Assembly (NCBI RefSeq): GCF_002119685.1
Contig: NZ_CP021108.1
Coordinates: 2,356,001-2,420,000 of the forward strand
Origin: Bordetella genomosp. 8
Lineage (GTDB): Bacteria; Pseudomonadota; Gammaproteobacteria; Burkholderiales; Burkholderiaceae_B
DNA length: 64,000 nt
Direction: 5' to 3'
Made by a program: the position numbers and the translations under genes. The notes below the pieces were generated by a model, which had not been told where the DNA came from, ran no database searches, and was given only the letters and a program-made list of their open reading frames with translations. Position 1 is the stretch's first letter; the number at the start of each line of letters is the position of its first letter. Shown here in pieces: positions 19,930 to 29,884 of the stretch.

Positions 19930-21528
19930 CTATGCAGCCAATTGGTACTGCAGCGCCGTGCGTTCGAAGTCCGCGACCGTGCGGCGCTGCCAGGCGGCGT
20001 CGTGGTTCAGTTCCTCGGCCAGGATGCGCGCGACGTCCGGCGCGGCGCGCAGGGCGGCGGCGCTGTCGAGGAACAGCGCGCGGTTGCGTCGAGCCAGCAC
20101 GTCTTCCACGCTGCGCGCCAGTTCGAAGCGCGCGGCGAAGCGCACGTGGGCTTCGCTGAGCCCGCTGGACGGCACCAGCATGTGGTCCGCGCCGGGCAGC
20201 GCGCGCAATTGCGGAAGGTCGCTGCCGTAGTAGGCGTCAGGCGTGCCGGGCCGCGCCATTCCCGCCGGCGCGCCGGGTGCGCCGTGCAAGGGCAGATCCT
20301 GCGTGCGGCAAGGGGCATAAGGCAACAGCTGCTCGCGCGTCGCCAGGTCCATGACGTCCTGCGCCATGCGGCGATAGGTGGTCCATTTGCCGCCGGTCAC
20401 GGTGATCATGCCCCCTGGCGACACCAGGATGGTGTGCTCGCGCGACAACGATTTGGTGGCCCCCACGCCGGTGGCCTTGACCAGCGGGCGCAGGCCGCTC
20501 CATACGCTGGTCACGTCGGCGCGCGTGGGCTTGCGGCTCAGGTAGCGTCCGGCCGTGGCCAGGATGAAGTCGACGTCCTGGCGGCTGGCGTCGGGCTCCA
20601 GCGGCAGGTCGGGGCGGGGCACGTCGGTGGTGCCGACGATGGTGTGGCCATTCCATGGCACGACGAACAGCACCCGGCCATCGTCGGTCTTGGGAATCAG
20701 GATCGCGTTGTCGCCCGGCAGGAAGTCGCGCGGCAGGGTCAGGTGCACGCCCTGGCTGGGCGCGACCATGCCTGGGGCGGCACGGTCTTCCATGCGGCGG
20801 ACTTCGTCCACCCATACGCCGGTGGCGTTGATCACGCATTTGGCGCGCAGCACGAAGCTCGTATCGCTCAGGATGTCGCGCGCCGTGACGCCGTCGATGC
20901 GGCCGTTGCTCTGGTTAAGTCCGGTGACGCCCATGTAGTTCACCGCCACGCCGCCCAGGTCGAACAGCGTGCGCATCAGCGAGGTCGCCAGTCGCGCATC
21001 GTCGAACTGGCCGTCGTAGTACAGCACGCCGCCGCGCAGCCCGTGGCCGTTGACGCGGGGCGCCAGCGTCGGCGCGTCGGCCAGCGTTTGAGAGCGCGAC
21101 AGCAGGCGGCTGCCGCGCAGGTTCAGCTTGCCTGCCAGCAGGTCGTACATCTTCAGCCCGATGCCATAGAACGGTTGGTCGAGCAGGCCATACGCCGGCA
21201 CGACGAAACCCAGCGGCCATACGACGTGAGGCGCGTTGCGGCCCAGCAGGCCGCGTTCGTGCAGCGCTTCGCGCACCAGGCTGATGTTGCCCTGGGCCAG
21301 GTATCGTACGCCGCCATGCACCAGCTTGGTGGCGCGGCTGGACGTGCCCTTGGCGAAATCCGCCGCCTCGACCAGCAAGGTGCGGTAGCCGCGCGCCGCC
21401 GCGTCCACGGCGGTGCCCAGGCCGGTGGCGCCACCGCCGATGACGATGACGTCCCAGGGCTGGGCGGAATCCAGCTGGCCGAGCAGGCGTTCGCGGGAAG
21501 GGGGCGTGATGGCGCGTGGGGCTGTCAT
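19930..21528 (-). CDS. glpD: aerobic glycerol-3-phosphate dehydrogenase
   Basis: A 532-residue FAD enzyme of the inner membrane that feeds electrons from glycerol-3-phosphate to ubiquinone. The FAD loop GGGATGLG is at residues 31-38, followed by [24 protein letters not shown]-type sequence (here [21 protein letters not shown]), the hallmark of GlpD. The true start is the ATG at 21528, 4 bp inside the end of glpR; the open frame continues 170 codons upstream through glpR and is not coding there. Translational coupling to glpR implies that the repressor and its target enzyme are made from one message. Confidence 0.95.
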   Translation of the reverse strand: [532 protein letters not shown]

Positions 21529-22319
21529 GGCTGGGACTGGAGCGTGGTAGGGTCTGAAGTGATTTCGCAGTGCACGCCGGCATCGCGCAGGACGATGCCG
21601 ATGGGTTCGGGCACGGGAAGGTCGGTGAACAGGCGGTCGATGCGCGACACGTGCGCGACTTCCACCATGGCCTGGCGTTCGAACTTGCTGCGGTCGGCCG
21701 CCAGCCAGACTTCGCGCGACTGTTCGATGATGGCGCGCGACACGCTGACTTCGCGCAGGTCGTAGTCGCGCAGGGTGCCATCGGCTTCGATGCCCGAGAT
21801 GCCGATCAATCCGATATCCACCTTGAAGCGGCGGATGAAGTCGATGGCGGCGTCGCCGACGATGGCGCGGTCGCTGGCGCGCATCAGGCCGCCGGCGACG
21901 ATGACTTCGCAGTCCGGATTGCCGGACAGGATGTCGGCCACGTGCAGGTTGTTGGTAATGACGCGCAGGCCGCGATGGCGCAGCAGCGCGCGTGCGATGG
22001 CTTCGGTGGTGGTGCCGATGTTCAGGATCAGCGAACAACCGTCGGGCACCCGCGCCGCCACCGCTTCGGCGATGCGCCGCTTGCCTTCCGCGTTGACCGC
22101 CTGGCGCTGCTGGTAGGCGATGTTTTCCGTCGTGGAAGGCGAGGGCACCCGTACCCCGCCATGGAAACGCGCCAGCAGGCCGGCATCGGCCAGCAGGGTG
22201 ACGTCGCGGCGGACGGTCTGCAGCGTGACGCCGAAGCGCTGTGCGAGCGCTTCGATGGTGGCGGTGCCGCCTTCGCGCACGGCGTCCACCAGGGCGATCT
22301 GGCGGGGGTTCAGGTCCAT
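21525..22319 (-). CDS. glpR: DeoR-family glycerol-3-phosphate repressor
   Basis: A 264-residue repressor. The N-terminal winged helix (residues 1-60) reads RQIALVDAVREGGTATIEALAQRFGVTLQTVRRDV, and the C-terminal sugar-phosphate sensor domain has ILNIGTTTEAIARAL and VGDAAIDFIRRFKVDIGLIGISGI. Pairing with glpD by a 4-bp overlap makes GlpR the clear assignment. There is no ribosome site, and the first bases upstream form an AT-rich stretch with repeated AAACGAA that probably is its own operator, giving autoregulation relieved by glycerol-3-phosphate. Confidence 0.93.
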   Translation of the reverse strand: MDLNPRQIALVDAVREGGTATIEALAQRFGVTLQTVRRDVTLLADAGLLARFHGGVRVPSPSTTENIAYQQRQAVNAEGKRRIAEAVAARVPDGCSLILNIGTTTEAIARALLRHRGLRVITNNLHVADILSGNPDCEVIVAGGLMRASDRAIVGDAAIDFIRRFKVDIGLIGISGIEADGTLRDYDLREVSVSRAIIEQSREVWLAADRSKFERQAMVEVAHVSRIDRLFTDLPVPEPIGIVLRDAGVHCEITSDPTTLQSQP

Positions 22320-22330
22320 GAAAAGATGAT

Positions 22331-22350
22331 AAACGAACTAAAACGAAAAT
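22331..22350 (-). promoter_or_regulatory. candidate GlpR operator upstream of glpR
   Basis: Two direct repeats AAACGAA (22331-22337 and 22341-22347), exactly one helical turn apart, in an AT-rich island within very GC-rich DNA, 12-31 bp before the glpR start. On the coding strand they read TTCGTTT, the element typical of DeoR-family repressors of the GlpR type. Placement fits autorepression of glpR-glpD. Confidence 0.6.
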
Positions 22351-22734
22351 AAAAGATCAACTTCGCGCGTCGGTCTGATGCACTTCGCAAATGATCGCGT
22401 GACCGGACCCCGAGCGCGGCGCATGCGCCGCGCAGCGCTCGGCCATCACAGGCCGTGCCCAGGGCCATGGTTCTGTGACCGACTGCCTTGATTTGATACG
22501 TACGGCGACGGATCGCATGGCCCGTGCCCCTTATGCTCCTGGACTGCTTCCTTCCGCCATGTGGTTGGGTTGACGGGGCCGGCCCTTCGGCGGGTATGAT
22601 CGCCGGATAAATTGCGCCCGGCCGTCCCGGCTTCGATGACGCGGTGATGACCGCCGTCCGAATGGCGTGCTGGATGCGCATCGGTGCCACGGCGCCGCGA
22701 AAGCTTTACTCATTACTAAATCAGGAGATAGCCA
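22351..22734. other. gap between the glpR operator and pckG
   Basis: About 380 bp without a convincing gene; short frames here lack family features. It must hold the pckG promoter and leader. A CAGGAGA ribosome site precedes the pckG ATG. No riboswitch or clear sigma-70 promoter could be recognised by eye. Confidence 0.4.
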
Positions 22735-24591
<1,857 letters not shown>

Positions 24592-24620
24592 GCGCAGCCG
24601 TAACGGAAGGCCGTAAAGAT

Positions 24621-24661
24621 ACGGGGCCTCGCATCCGGCCGATGCGAGGCCCCGTGGCTTT
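24621..24661 (+). terminator. rho-independent terminator of pckG
   Basis: A perfect 15-bp stem (24621-24635 with 24641-24655) around a 5-nt loop, followed by a short T run. It starts 30 bp after the pckG stop. Confidence 0.93.
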
Positions 24662-24693
24662 TATACGGCCCGGCTTACGCCATGGCTTGCGTA

Positions 24694-24996
24694 TCAGTCG
24701 TCCAGGTCCAGATCGTCGTCGTCCTCATCCTCGTCTTCCTCATCCTGTTCCAGGGCGTCGTAGCCCTTCCAGGTGATGCGCCACATGGCGTCCGGGCCGG
24801 CGGTGCTTTCGGTCAGCTTCTTGGCCAGGCCGGCATCGGCCAGCAGTTCCAGGTGATGGACGACCGTTTCGGGCGTGGCGCCGTCGATATCGAGCTCCTG
24901 CACGGCAGCCGTCACGTCGCGTCCGCTAAGGACGGCGGCCTCGGCGTCCCGGAAGGCGCCCAGGATGGATACGACCAGATCGAAATTGCGTTGCAT
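24694..24996 (-). CDS. DUF2513-like small winged-helix protein with acidic tail
   Basis: A 100-residue protein with GAGG 8 nt before the ATG. The first 80 residues follow the DUF2513 pattern: MQRNFDLVVSILG at the start, VVHHLELLADAGL in the middle, and WRITWKGYDAL at the end, a small winged helix usually found in phage-like or regulatory proteins. The last 18 residues are almost entirely Asp and Glu, which would repel DNA, and may mimic it or tune binding. It converges with pckG across the terminator. Function is unknown. Confidence 0.75.
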   Translation of the reverse strand: MQRNFDLVVSILGAFRDAEAAVLSGRDVTAAVQELDIDGATPETVVHHLELLADAGLAKKLTESTAGPDAMWRITWKGYDALEQDEEDEDEDDDDLDLDD

Positions 24997-25013
24997 GGCG
25001 ATACCTCAAAGGT

Positions 25014-25036
25014 TGGCGCGCCGCGGCGGCGCACCA
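25014..25036 (-). terminator. possible terminator after the sigma-factor gene
   Basis: A 9-bp stem (25014-25022 with 25028-25036, one wobble pair) lies 39 bp past the sigma-factor stop on the minus strand. Only a three-T run follows, so it is a weak candidate. Confidence 0.3.
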
Positions 25037-25074
25037 GCAACGTTAACAGATGTCCCGCCATGACCGTGTGACGT

Positions 25075-25596
25075 TCAATCGGGCATCAGGCAGTCCCGGC
25101 AAGGCGTCAACGCCACATGCGCATCGCGGATCATGAAGTTGACGAGGGTGGTGGACACGCCCAGGTCGCGGGCGATGTCGCGCTGGGTATGGCCTTCGAT
25201 GCGGTACAGCTCGAAGGCGCGGCGCGTGCGCGCCGACAGGCCGGCCAGCGCGGCGTTGGCCATGGCCAGCGCCTGCTGGCTGATGGCAAGGTCGTGCGCG
25301 CCATTCGCGGCCATGACGTGCTCGCCGTCCTCCTCTTCGGTGAAGAGACGGTATTCCAGGGCACGGCGGCGGTGGTAGTCGATGGCCAGGTGGCGCACGG
25401 TCTGGAACAGGTAGGCCACGGGCTCGCGTATGGTCGCCAGCGGCGGCCCTTCCAGCAACTTCAGGTAGGTGTCCTGCACGACGTCGTCGGCCAATTCCAC
25501 CGAACCCAGGATACGCAGGGCGGTGCGCTGCAGCTTGGGCTGATGGATCATGTACAGCGCCGCCAGCGATTCGGCGGCCGGGGTCTCTTTCTGCAT
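25075..25596 (-). CDS. ECF sigma factor of the PvdS/OrbS siderophore-biosynthesis type
   Basis: A 173-residue sigma factor with AAGGAG before the ATG. Region 2 has ADDVVQDTYLKLLE and YLFQTVRHLAIDYHRRRALEYR; region 4 has RTRRAFELYRIEGHTQRDIARDLGVSTTLVNFMIRDA. These blocks match PvdS of Pseudomonas closely (EDVVQDAF, YLFQIVRNLAIDHYRKQALEQK, TLVNFMIRDA), unlike the FecI-like factor nearby. PvdS/OrbS-type factors drive siderophore synthesis genes and are not bound to a FecR partner by gene pairing. It follows the receptor gene by 50 bp on the same strand, so it is probably the last gene of the iron-regulated unit, and the likely user of the promoter at 29860-29884. The C-terminus ends with two cysteines (CRDC). 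Confidence 0.85.
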   Translation of the reverse strand: MQKETPAAESLAALYMIHQPKLQRTALRILGSVELADDVVQDTYLKLLEGPPLATIREPVAYLFQTVRHLAIDYHRRRALEYRLFTEEEDGEHVMAANGAHDLAISQQALAMANAALAGLSARTRRAFELYRIEGHTQRDIARDLGVSTTLVNFMIRDAHVALTPCRDCLMPD

Positions 25597-25646
25597 GGAT
25601 GCTCCTTGCGGATACGCTCGGGATGCCGGCTCGCGATACCGTGGCG

Positions 25647-28094
25647 TCAGAAGCGGTAGGCCGCGGTGGCCATGACCGTCCTGTCTATGCCGTATCGGCA
25701 GTTGAGCCGGTCGTTGCGACAGACCACCGTCTCCTTGTTCGTCAGATTGGTCACATCGACGGAGAACCGCCATGCGCCAGTCTCGTAGCCCAACGATGCG
25801 TCGAGCATCGTCGCGGGCGCATTCTTCATCGTGTTCTGCACGTCGATCCAGGTCGTACCCACGTAGCGCACGCCCAGCGCGGCGCGCCAGCCCTGGGCAG
25901 GGCCTTCGGTAAAGCGGTGCTGCAGCCATAGCGATGCCATGTGCCGCGGCGTGACGATGGGCGTCTTGCCCTGGCCGCCGTCGTTGCTGCGCAGATTGGT
26001 GACGTCGTTGTACGTGTAGGCGGCCAGGATGTCCCAGGTCCGTGCCAGGGTGGCCTTGGCCTGCAGTTCCAGGCCGCGCGAGCGGATTTCACCCGCCTGC
26101 ACATTGAAACCGTCGTGCAGCGGGTCGGGAGTCAGGCTGTCGTGTTGGCGCAGGTCGAATATCGCGATGGTGTACAGCGCGTCGGCATCGGACGGCTGGA
26201 TCTTGAGTCCGGCCTCGTACTGGCGCGCCTTGGCCGGTGTGAACGGCGTGCCGGCGTAGTCGACACCCGGCTGCGGCATGAAGGATGTGGCGTAGCTGAC
26301 GTACGGCGATACGCCGGGCACGATCTCGTAAGCCAGCCCCGCGCGTCCGCTGAAGGCGTTGTCGCGCTGCGTCGTACGGGCCGGTTCGAGACGATCGACG
26401 GTCTGGTCGTCGTAGCGGTCGTGACGCCCCGACAAGGTCAGCGTCCAGTCGCCGCGGCGTATCTGGTCCTGGGCGTACAGGCCCCATTGCGTGCTGGTCT
26501 GCTTGACGTCCAGGAAGGTGGACAGCGTGCCCGGCACCGGCAGGTGCAGGCCATACACCGGGTCGTCCAGGTCGAGGTCCGGCGCGGGACCTTGCTTATA
26601 GGTTTGCCAGCCCTCCAGCCGGCGGAAGTCGATGCCGAGCAGCAGGGTGTGGTTCGCGCCCAGGCCGTCGTCGAAGTGGCCTTCCAGCTGATTGTCCAGC
26701 GCCACGCCGTGCATGGCCTCGCTGGCATCGACCAGGTACCGCGACAAGGTCCGGCCATCCGCTTGCAATGCCAGCGGATACAGGTTGCGCAGCGTCATGT
26801 CGCCGTGCTGGTAGCGCAGGTTCTGGCGCGCGGTCCAGGTCCGGTTGAAGCGGTGCTCGAACTGGTAGCCGGCGCTGGCGACGTCGCGGTCGTAGCCGTC
26901 GTAGGCGTAGTCGCCCACCAGCGTGCGCCAGGGATAGTAGCTGCGCGATTCGCCGTCGTTGCGGTCGTGCTGGTAATGCAGCAGCAGGGTGAACGATGTA
27001 TCGGCGGAGCGCCAGGTGTAGGCCGGTGCGACGTAGGCCAGGTTGTCGCGATAGCGGTGGCCGCTGCTGTATTCATCCTGCGTGCCGGCTTCGCGGCCCG
27101 TGGCCGTCAAGCGGTACAGGGACGAGTCCTGCGCGTCGATGGGGCCGCCCAGGTCCAGGTAGGCCTGGCGGTGATCGTAGGAACCTAGTTCGACCGCGAC
27201 TTCGCGCAAGGGCTGGTCGGGCGGCCGCTTGGTGGTGCGGTTGACCAGGCCGCCGGCGGACACCTGTCCGTACAGCGACGACGACGGACCGCGCAGGACC
27301 TCGATGCTTTCCAGCGCATAGGTGGGCAGGCGCGGCCGTATCTGGTCGTATGGCATCTGGCTGAGGCCGTCGCGGTAGTCGCCGGTCAGCTTGGCGTCGA
27401 AGCCGCGCAGCACGATCCAGTCGTTGCGGATTTCGTTGCCGCCGTAGTTGTTGATCTGCACCCCGGGCGTGTATTGCAGCGCCTGCACCACCGACCCGGC
27501 ATTGCGCGCCTGCATGTCGCGCTGGGTGATCACCGAGACCGATTGCGGGTTGGCCAACAGCTCGGTGTCGGTCTTGGTGCCCGTGGTGGTCTCGCGGGCA
27601 ACCAGGCTGTCGGCGTTGTCGACGATCGGCCGCGCCTGCACCTGCACGGTCGGCAGCACGGCCGAGTCGGTCGCCGGCAGACGGACGATGTGATAGCTGC
27701 CGGCGCGGTCCTGGCGGGCTTCCAGGCCGCGGTCCGACAGCACCGCGGCGAAGGCCTGATCCAGCGTGTAGCGGCCGTGCAGGCCATCGCTGGCCGCGTC
27801 ACCCACCAACGATGGATCGAAGTACAGCAGCACGCCGGCCTGGCTGGCGATGGCTTGCACGACGCGCGCGAGGCGGTCGGGGCCGATGTCGAAGCGCAGG
27901 CGGGGGTGTGTGTCTATGGCGGGCCGCGCCGCCGCATTGCCGCCGGACGGGGCCGGTTGCGCGTGCGCGCGTCCGGCCAGGTCCGGCCATAAGCCGCCCA
28001 GGCCCGCCACCAGGCTGGCGGTCACGATCCAGCCCCGCGCGGTATGCCGCCAGGATTTCCCATAGCGAGACGGTGCATCGCCTCTCCTCGTCAT
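25647..28094 (-). CDS. TonB-dependent siderophore receptor with STN signalling domain
   Basis: About 815 residues from the ATG at 28094; ATG/GTG codons up to 28148 are alternatives. After a long signal segment ending near AHA-Q comes an STN domain (LRFDIGPDRLARVVQAIASQAGVLLYFDPSLV), the part that contacts a FecR-type regulator in the periplasm. Then a plug domain (NPQSVSVITQRDMQARN..., ESIEVLRGPSSSLYGQVSAGGLVN) and a 22-strand barrel ending in AAYRF, the outer-membrane targeting end. This layout is that of FpvA/FecA/PupB transducers. With fecI-fecR upstream, it should import the cognate ferric siderophore and signal its arrival. It is most likely the uptake route for the product of the divergent NRPS operon. 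Confidence 0.93.
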   Translation of the reverse strand: MTRRGDAPSRYGKSWRHTARGWIVTASLVAGLGGLWPDLAGRAHAQPAPSGGNAAARPAIDTHPRLRFDIGPDRLARVVQAIASQAGVLLYFDPSLVGDAASDGLHGRYTLDQAFAAVLSDRGLEARQDRAGSYHIVRLPATDSAVLPTVQVQARPIVDNADSLVARETTTGTKTDTELLANPQSVSVITQRDMQARNAGSVVQALQYTPGVQINNYGGNEIRNDWIVLRGFDAKLTGDYRDGLSQMPYDQIRPRLPTYALESIEVLRGPSSSLYGQVSAGGLVNRTTKRPPDQPLREVAVELGSYDHRQAYLDLGGPIDAQDSSLYRLTATGREAGTQDEYSSGHRYRDNLAYVAPAYTWRSADTSFTLLLHYQHDRNDGESRSYYPWRTLVGDYAYDGYDRDVASAGYQFEHRFNRTWTARQNLRYQHGDMTLRNLYPLALQADGRTLSRYLVDASEAMHGVALDNQLEGHFDDGLGANHTLLLGIDFRRLEGWQTYKQGPAPDLDLDDPVYGLHLPVPGTLSTFLDVKQTSTQWGLYAQDQIRRGDWTLTLSGRHDRYDDQTVDRLEPARTTQRDNAFSGRAGLAYEIVPGVSPYVSYATSFMPQPGVDYAGTPFTPAKARQYEAGLKIQPSDADALYTIAIFDLRQHDSLTPDPLHDGFNVQAGEIRSRGLELQAKATLARTWDILAAYTYNDVTNLRSNDGGQGKTPIVTPRHMASLWLQHRFTEGPAQGWRAALGVRYVGTTWIDVQNTMKNAPATMLDASLGYETGAWRFSVDVTNLTNKETVVCRNDRLNCRYGIDRTVMATAAYRF

Positions 28095-28255
28095 GACGTG
28101 GGGTTCCGTTGTCGGCCCGTCTTGAGGCCGTCCGTGCATAGAGGACACGCGAGCATGTGCAAACCGGAAAGCGCTGGACGAAGTTTTTTTGGGAGACTGC
28201 CTCGATAGGGTGTGACGGGAACGCGGCGGACGGCTGGCCGGCCGCGGCCCTGGTT

Positions 28256-29257
28256 TCAGGTGTCGCGGCGCGCGGAGACGTCTACCCAGTACGGCGTACG
28301 GTGCGTGATGGCGACCGGCAGCAGGCCGCCGATCGCCTCCAGCACGCGGTCGGTGTCGTCCGTGGGAAAGAGGCCCGACAGCCGCATGCGCCCGGCGGCG
28401 TCGTCACAGGTGATGTAGCCGCGGCGATAGCGGCTGAGTTCCGCCAGGAATTCAGCCAGGCTGACGTTGTCGGCGGCGATGCGCCCCTGCAGCCAGGCGT
28501 CGGCGCCGGCGGCGATGGGGCGCACCGCGCCCAGGCCGCCGCGAAACAGGGTGGCCTGGTTGCCGGCCGCCAGGTAGGCCGGTTCGCTGCCGTTGCCGGG
28601 ATGCAGGCTGACCTGGCCTTCGTAGACCGCCACGGTGGCGTGATCTTCGTCGAGCCGGACGTTGAAGCGGGTGCCCAGCGCGCGCACCGTGCCCGCCGCG
28701 GTGCGGACCTGGAAGGGCAGCCTGGCATACGCCGGCGCATGGCCGGTGGTGAAATAGGCTTCGCCCTGGCGCAGGGTGACGGTCCGCCCGGATTCGCTGA
28801 AATTCACGTCGATACCGCTGCCGCTATTGAGCATGACGCGGCTGTCGTCGCGCAGGACGACTTCGCGGCGCGCGCCGATGCCGGCGACGTAGTCGGGCGT
28901 GATGCGCAGGAAGCGCATACGGTCCATCAGCCAGACGGCGGGCGCGCCCAGGACCAGCAGTCCGGCGGCACCGCGCAGCAGGCGGCGGCGCGTGCTCTTG
29001 CGCCGCGCGCGGCTCAGCGCCTCGTAGGCCGGCCGGTTGCGGATGGCGTTCATGCGGTCGTCGGCATGGGCGAGTTGCGCCCAGGCCCGCTGGTGATCGG
29101 CATCGGCCGCGCACCAGGCGATCCAGGCCTCGCGATCCTTGGCGGTGGCCTGGCCGGAGGAAAACAGTACATACCATCGCGCCGCTTCCTCGGCGACGCG
29201 CGGTTCCAGCGGAATGCCGCCCGCATACATGGTGCGCTGCCCGGTGCTCCGGGTCAT
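28256..29257 (-). CDS. FecR-family anti-sigma/transmembrane regulator
   Basis: A 333-residue single-pass inner-membrane protein. Its ATG at 29257 shares ATGA with the end of the fecI-like gene. The cytoplasmic N-terminus has the DUF4880 pattern AARWYVLFSSGQATAKDREAWIAWCAADADHQRAW; one membrane helix follows the RRRLLRG basic patch; the periplasmic part is a FecR domain (GARREVVLRDDSRVMLNSGS...VTLRQGEAYF) with a C-terminal STN-contact region. It should hold and activate the adjacent sigma factor when the receptor is loaded. A 161-bp gap separates it from the receptor gene. Confidence 0.93.
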   Translation of the reverse strand: MTRSTGQRTMYAGGIPLEPRVAEEAARWYVLFSSGQATAKDREAWIAWCAADADHQRAWAQLAHADDRMNAIRNRPAYEALSRARRKSTRRRLLRGAAGLLVLGAPAVWLMDRMRFLRITPDYVAGIGARREVVLRDDSRVMLNSGSGIDVNFSESGRTVTLRQGEAYFTTGHAPAYARLPFQVRTAAGTVRALGTRFNVRLDEDHATVAVYEGQVSLHPGNGSEPAYLAAGNQATLFRGGLGAVRPIAAGADAWLQGRIAADNVSLAEFLAELSRYRRGYITCDDAAGRMRLSGLFPTDDTDRVLEAIGGLLPVAITHRTPYWVDVSARRDT

Positions 29258-29769
29258 TGCGCCGTCTCTTGCAGGAAAAAGCATGCCTGCACGGCACGCA
29301 CCATGTAGTTGCCGACGGTGCGCGTGGTCACGCCCAGGCGCTGCGCGATCTCTTCGTGTTTCAGGCCCTCCAGCTGCGCCAGCAGGAAGGCTTCCCGCAC
29401 CTTGCCCGGCAGGGCGTCCAGCGCGGCGTCGATGGCATAGAGCTGTTCCAGCACCAGCTTGCGCTGTTCCGGGTCGGGCGCATATTGCTCCGGCACCAGG
29501 GCCAGGGCATCCAGATAGGCGCGCTCGATGGCGTTGCGGCGGTAATGGTTGGCCAGCAGGCGCCGCGCCACGGTGGCCAGGAAAGCGCGCGGCTCGGCCA
29601 AGACCGGCAGTTCGCGGGCCGCGAGGATGCGCACGAAAGTGTCCTGCGCCAGATCGATGGCGGCATCTTCGCCGCCCATGCGGTGGCGGAGCCAGCCCGC
29701 CAGCCAGGGCTGATGCTGGGAGTAAAGCGCTTCCGTTCTTTGATGCACGCTCAGCTCGTCGCCAGACAT
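29254..29769 (-). CDS. FecI-family ECF sigma factor
   Basis: A 171-residue sigma factor. Region 2 shows DAAIDLAQDTFVRIL and AFLATVARRLLANHYRRNAIERAYL; region 4 shows DALPGKVREAFLLAQLEGLKHEEIAQRLGVTTRTVGNYMVRA, a textbook FecI/FpvI pattern. It is coupled to the FecR gene by an ATGA overlap and precedes the receptor gene, giving the classical FecI-FecR-FecA arrangement. The Fur box at 29812-29826 lies about 43 bp before its ATG, so it should be made only under iron limitation. It is distinct in sequence from the PvdS-like factor at 25075. Confidence 0.94.
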   Translation of the reverse strand: MSGDELSVHQRTEALYSQHQPWLAGWLRHRMGGEDAAIDLAQDTFVRILAARELPVLAEPRAFLATVARRLLANHYRRNAIERAYLDALALVPEQYAPDPEQRKLVLEQLYAIDAALDALPGKVREAFLLAQLEGLKHEEIAQRLGVTTRTVGNYMVRAVQACFFLQETAQ

Positions 29770-29811
29770 GGAAGGTGTCTCCGGAGAGGGTCGGTGGGTG
29801 GAACTATTTAA

Positions 29812-29826
29812 TGATAACGCTTATCA
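29812..29826. promoter_or_regulatory. Fur box in the divergent fecI/mbtH region
   Basis: TGATAACGCTTATCA: perfect 6-bp inverted repeats TGATAA/TTATCA with 3-nt spacing, in the 7-1-7 frame of the Fur consensus (6 of 7 in each half), flanked by further A/T bases in the consensus places (AA before, AT after). It lies 43 bp upstream of the fecI-like start and 34 bp upstream of the sigma promoter of mbtH. Confidence 0.85.
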
Positions 29827-29859
29827 ATTACTTTTCATAACGGCTTTCGCACTCGACGT

Positions 29860-29884
29860 TAAATTCCATACGCCGTCGTTCGTC
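29860..29884 (+). promoter_or_regulatory. PvdS/OrbS-type promoter (iron-starvation box) of the NRPS operon
   Basis: TAAAT at 29860-29864, exactly 16 bases, then CGTC at 29881-29884. This is the -35/-10 pair known for PvdS (TAAAT-N16/17-CGT) and OrbS. It is oriented toward mbtH, with the ATG 76 bp after the -10 element, and a PvdS-like sigma factor is encoded 4 kb away. Confidence 0.75.

Noticed and set aside
19930..22038. A 702-codon frame that would fuse extra N-terminal sequence to GlpD
   Set aside because: The first 170 codons lie over glpR in another frame and are low-complexity Arg/His; GlpD begins normally at 21528.
28100..28255. FecI-dependent promoter before the receptor gene
   Set aside because: A TGTCCT element resembling the E. 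coli fecA -10 occurs on the minus strand, but no matching upstream GGAAAT-type element lies at the right distance.
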